This document shows positions 14,041 to 14,868 of a stretch of 14,868 bases of DNA, piece after piece. The position numbers and the translations under genes are program-made. The first letter of the stretch is position 1; the number at the start of each line of letters is the position of its first letter. The notes beneath the pieces were generated by a model. The model was not told the DNA's origin and ran no database searches. It saw only the letters and a program-made list of their open reading frames with translations. Source of the stretch: an uncultured beta proteobacterium (lineage in GTDB: Bacteria > Pseudomonadota > Gammaproteobacteria > Burkholderiales > Burkholderiaceae_C); contig CAISLL010000116.1 of NCBI GenBank assembly GCA_903886165.1, positions 1 through 14,868 of the forward strand, in the 5' to 3' direction.

Positions 14041-14868
14041 TCAGTGCTTGATGATGTAGAACTCTTTGGCGCGATAACGGTCCATGCTGTTGGTGCTGGT
14101 GTAGCCCCCCACATAGGCCTTGACCAGGCGCGGCTGGGTGTACTGCAGCAGCGGCAGCATCGGGTAGTCGTCCATGATCATCTTGGCAGCTTGCGTCAAG
14201 AGCATCTTGCGCTTGGCAGGGTCAAGGCTCAGGTTACCTTCGTCGATGAGTTTTTCTGCCGCACGATTGCAGTTCTTCTGCGAGTTCTGGTCAGAGTCGC
14301 ATTGCACCAGCGTCAAAAAGGTGGTGGCGTCGTTGTAGTCAGCCACCCAGCCGTTGCGGGCGATCTGAAACTCGCCGTCATTACGCTTCTTGATCAGCAC
14401 CTTGAACTCCATGGCGTCGAGTTCCACCTCCAGGCCAAGCTTGGTCTTCCACTCGGAGGCGGCGAAAATCGCCATCTTCTTGTGGTATTCGCTGGTGTTG
14501 TAACTGAACTTCAACTTGGTGCCGGGTTTCACACCCGCTTCAGCGAGTAGTTTCTTGGCCTCGGCCACACGTTTATCAACCGGCCAGCTGACCCAGTCAT
14601 AGGTGGTGGGTTCTCCACCTTCCATGCCTTCCACGAACACGCCATAGGCTGGCTTTTGTCCGTCAGCGGTGACGCGCTGCGCCAGGATGTCGCGGTCAAT
14701 CACCATTGACAGTGCCTTGCGCACCTTGATGTCCTTGAGCAACGGGTCCGTGTTGAGGTAGGAGTAATAACGCAGCCCCAGCATCGGCGAGTTCTGGATT
14801 TCTTTCGGGTATTGGGCCTTGTATTTGTCGTATGTGCCGGGGGGCAACTGGTAGACCATGTCGTTTTC
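14041..14868 (-). CDS. oppA: Oligopeptide-binding protein OppA (N-terminal part beyond window)
   Basis: The last 275 residues of a periplasmic peptide-binding protein of the OppA/MppA family (SBP_bac_5); the gene continues past the right edge, so signal peptide and start are not seen. Family features include VRKALSMVIDRDILAQ, KPAYGVF, KRVAEAKKLLAEAG, a YNTSxxHKK block, ARNGWVADYNDATTFL, and the ending PRLVKAYVGGYTSTNS with final YIIKH, which parallels the E. coli OppA C terminus. Two cysteines 11 residues apart (CDSDQNSQKNC) come shortly after the ADYN block, where the E. coli protein has none; in the periplasm they could form a disulfide. It heads the oppABCDF order, so oligopeptides are the likely ligands, with murein peptides possible. 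Confidence 0.94.
   Translation of the reverse strand, partial: ENDMVYQLPPGTYDKYKAQYPKEIQNSPMLGLRYYSYLNTDPLLKDIKVRKALSMVIDRDILAQRVTADGQKPAYGVFVEGMEGGEPTTYDWVSWPVDKRVAEAKKLLAEAGVKPGTKLKFSYNTSEYHKKMAIFAASEWKTKLGLEVELDAMEFKVLIKKRNDGEFQIARNGWVADYNDATTFLTLVQCDSDQNSQKNCNRAAEKLIDEGNLSLDPAKRKMLLTQAAKMIMDDYPMLPLLQYTQPRLVKAYVGGYTSTNSMDRYRAKEFYIIKH

Noticed and set aside
12992..14059. Plus-strand open frame (355 codons) opposite oppB
   Set aside because: Antisense to a strong OppB match and very rich in Gln, His and Arg; no family resemblance.
1..14868. CRISPR arrays, transposases, integrases, tRNA or rRNA genes
   Set aside because: None found on reading either strand; the only repeated unit noticed is the two-copy AT-rich element.

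Overview
The window looks like ordinary GC-rich chromosome from a betaproteobacterium, probably family Comamonadaceae (Rhodoferax/Polaromonas-like). This rests on protein resemblance and on a short AT-rich intergenic repeat of a type I recall from that family; no rRNA or other phylogenetic marker is present. Every credible gene lies on the minus strand, so the window reads from its right end to its left. There is no tRNA, rRNA, CRISPR array, transposase or prophage gene.

Right block (14868 to about 9081): an oligopeptide ABC importer in the order oppA (3' part only), oppB, oppC, oppD, oppF. It is followed closely by a gene for a small helical protein of unknown function and by a VOC/glyoxalase-fold gene. 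A GC-rich hairpin lies between oppA and oppB, and an AT-rich repeat fills the oppB-oppC gap.

Middle block (about 8983 to 4495): after a 294-base gene-free stretch, a three-gene ABC importer with a periplasmic binding protein, a fused double-domain permease and an ATPase. By general resemblance it would be named an iron(III) or phosphonate transporter. The binding protein lacks the tandem Tyr of iron binders and has His-Asp there, so a hexose/heptose-phosphate importer of the AfuABC type is the better hypothesis.

Left block (4274 to 1): tal (transaldolase), pgi (glucose-6-phosphate isomerase), a YcaQ-type DNA glycosylase and a YihX-like HAD phosphatase (cut by the window edge). Tal and Pgi act on sedoheptulose-7-phosphate, fructose-6-phosphate and glucose-6-phosphate, which are the ligands reported for AfuA. 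The neighbourhood may therefore form a sugar-phosphate scavenging module: the importer supplies sugar phosphates, and Tal and Pgi pass them into central metabolism. This is the most interesting reading of the window, and it is an inference. A 220-base gap before tal and a terminator-like hairpin between tal and pgi mean co-transcription is not certain.

Two diverged copies of a roughly 62-base AT-rich element, 8.5 kb apart and in the same orientation, each sit at the stop codon of an ABC-transporter gene. They are the clearest non-coding structure here.
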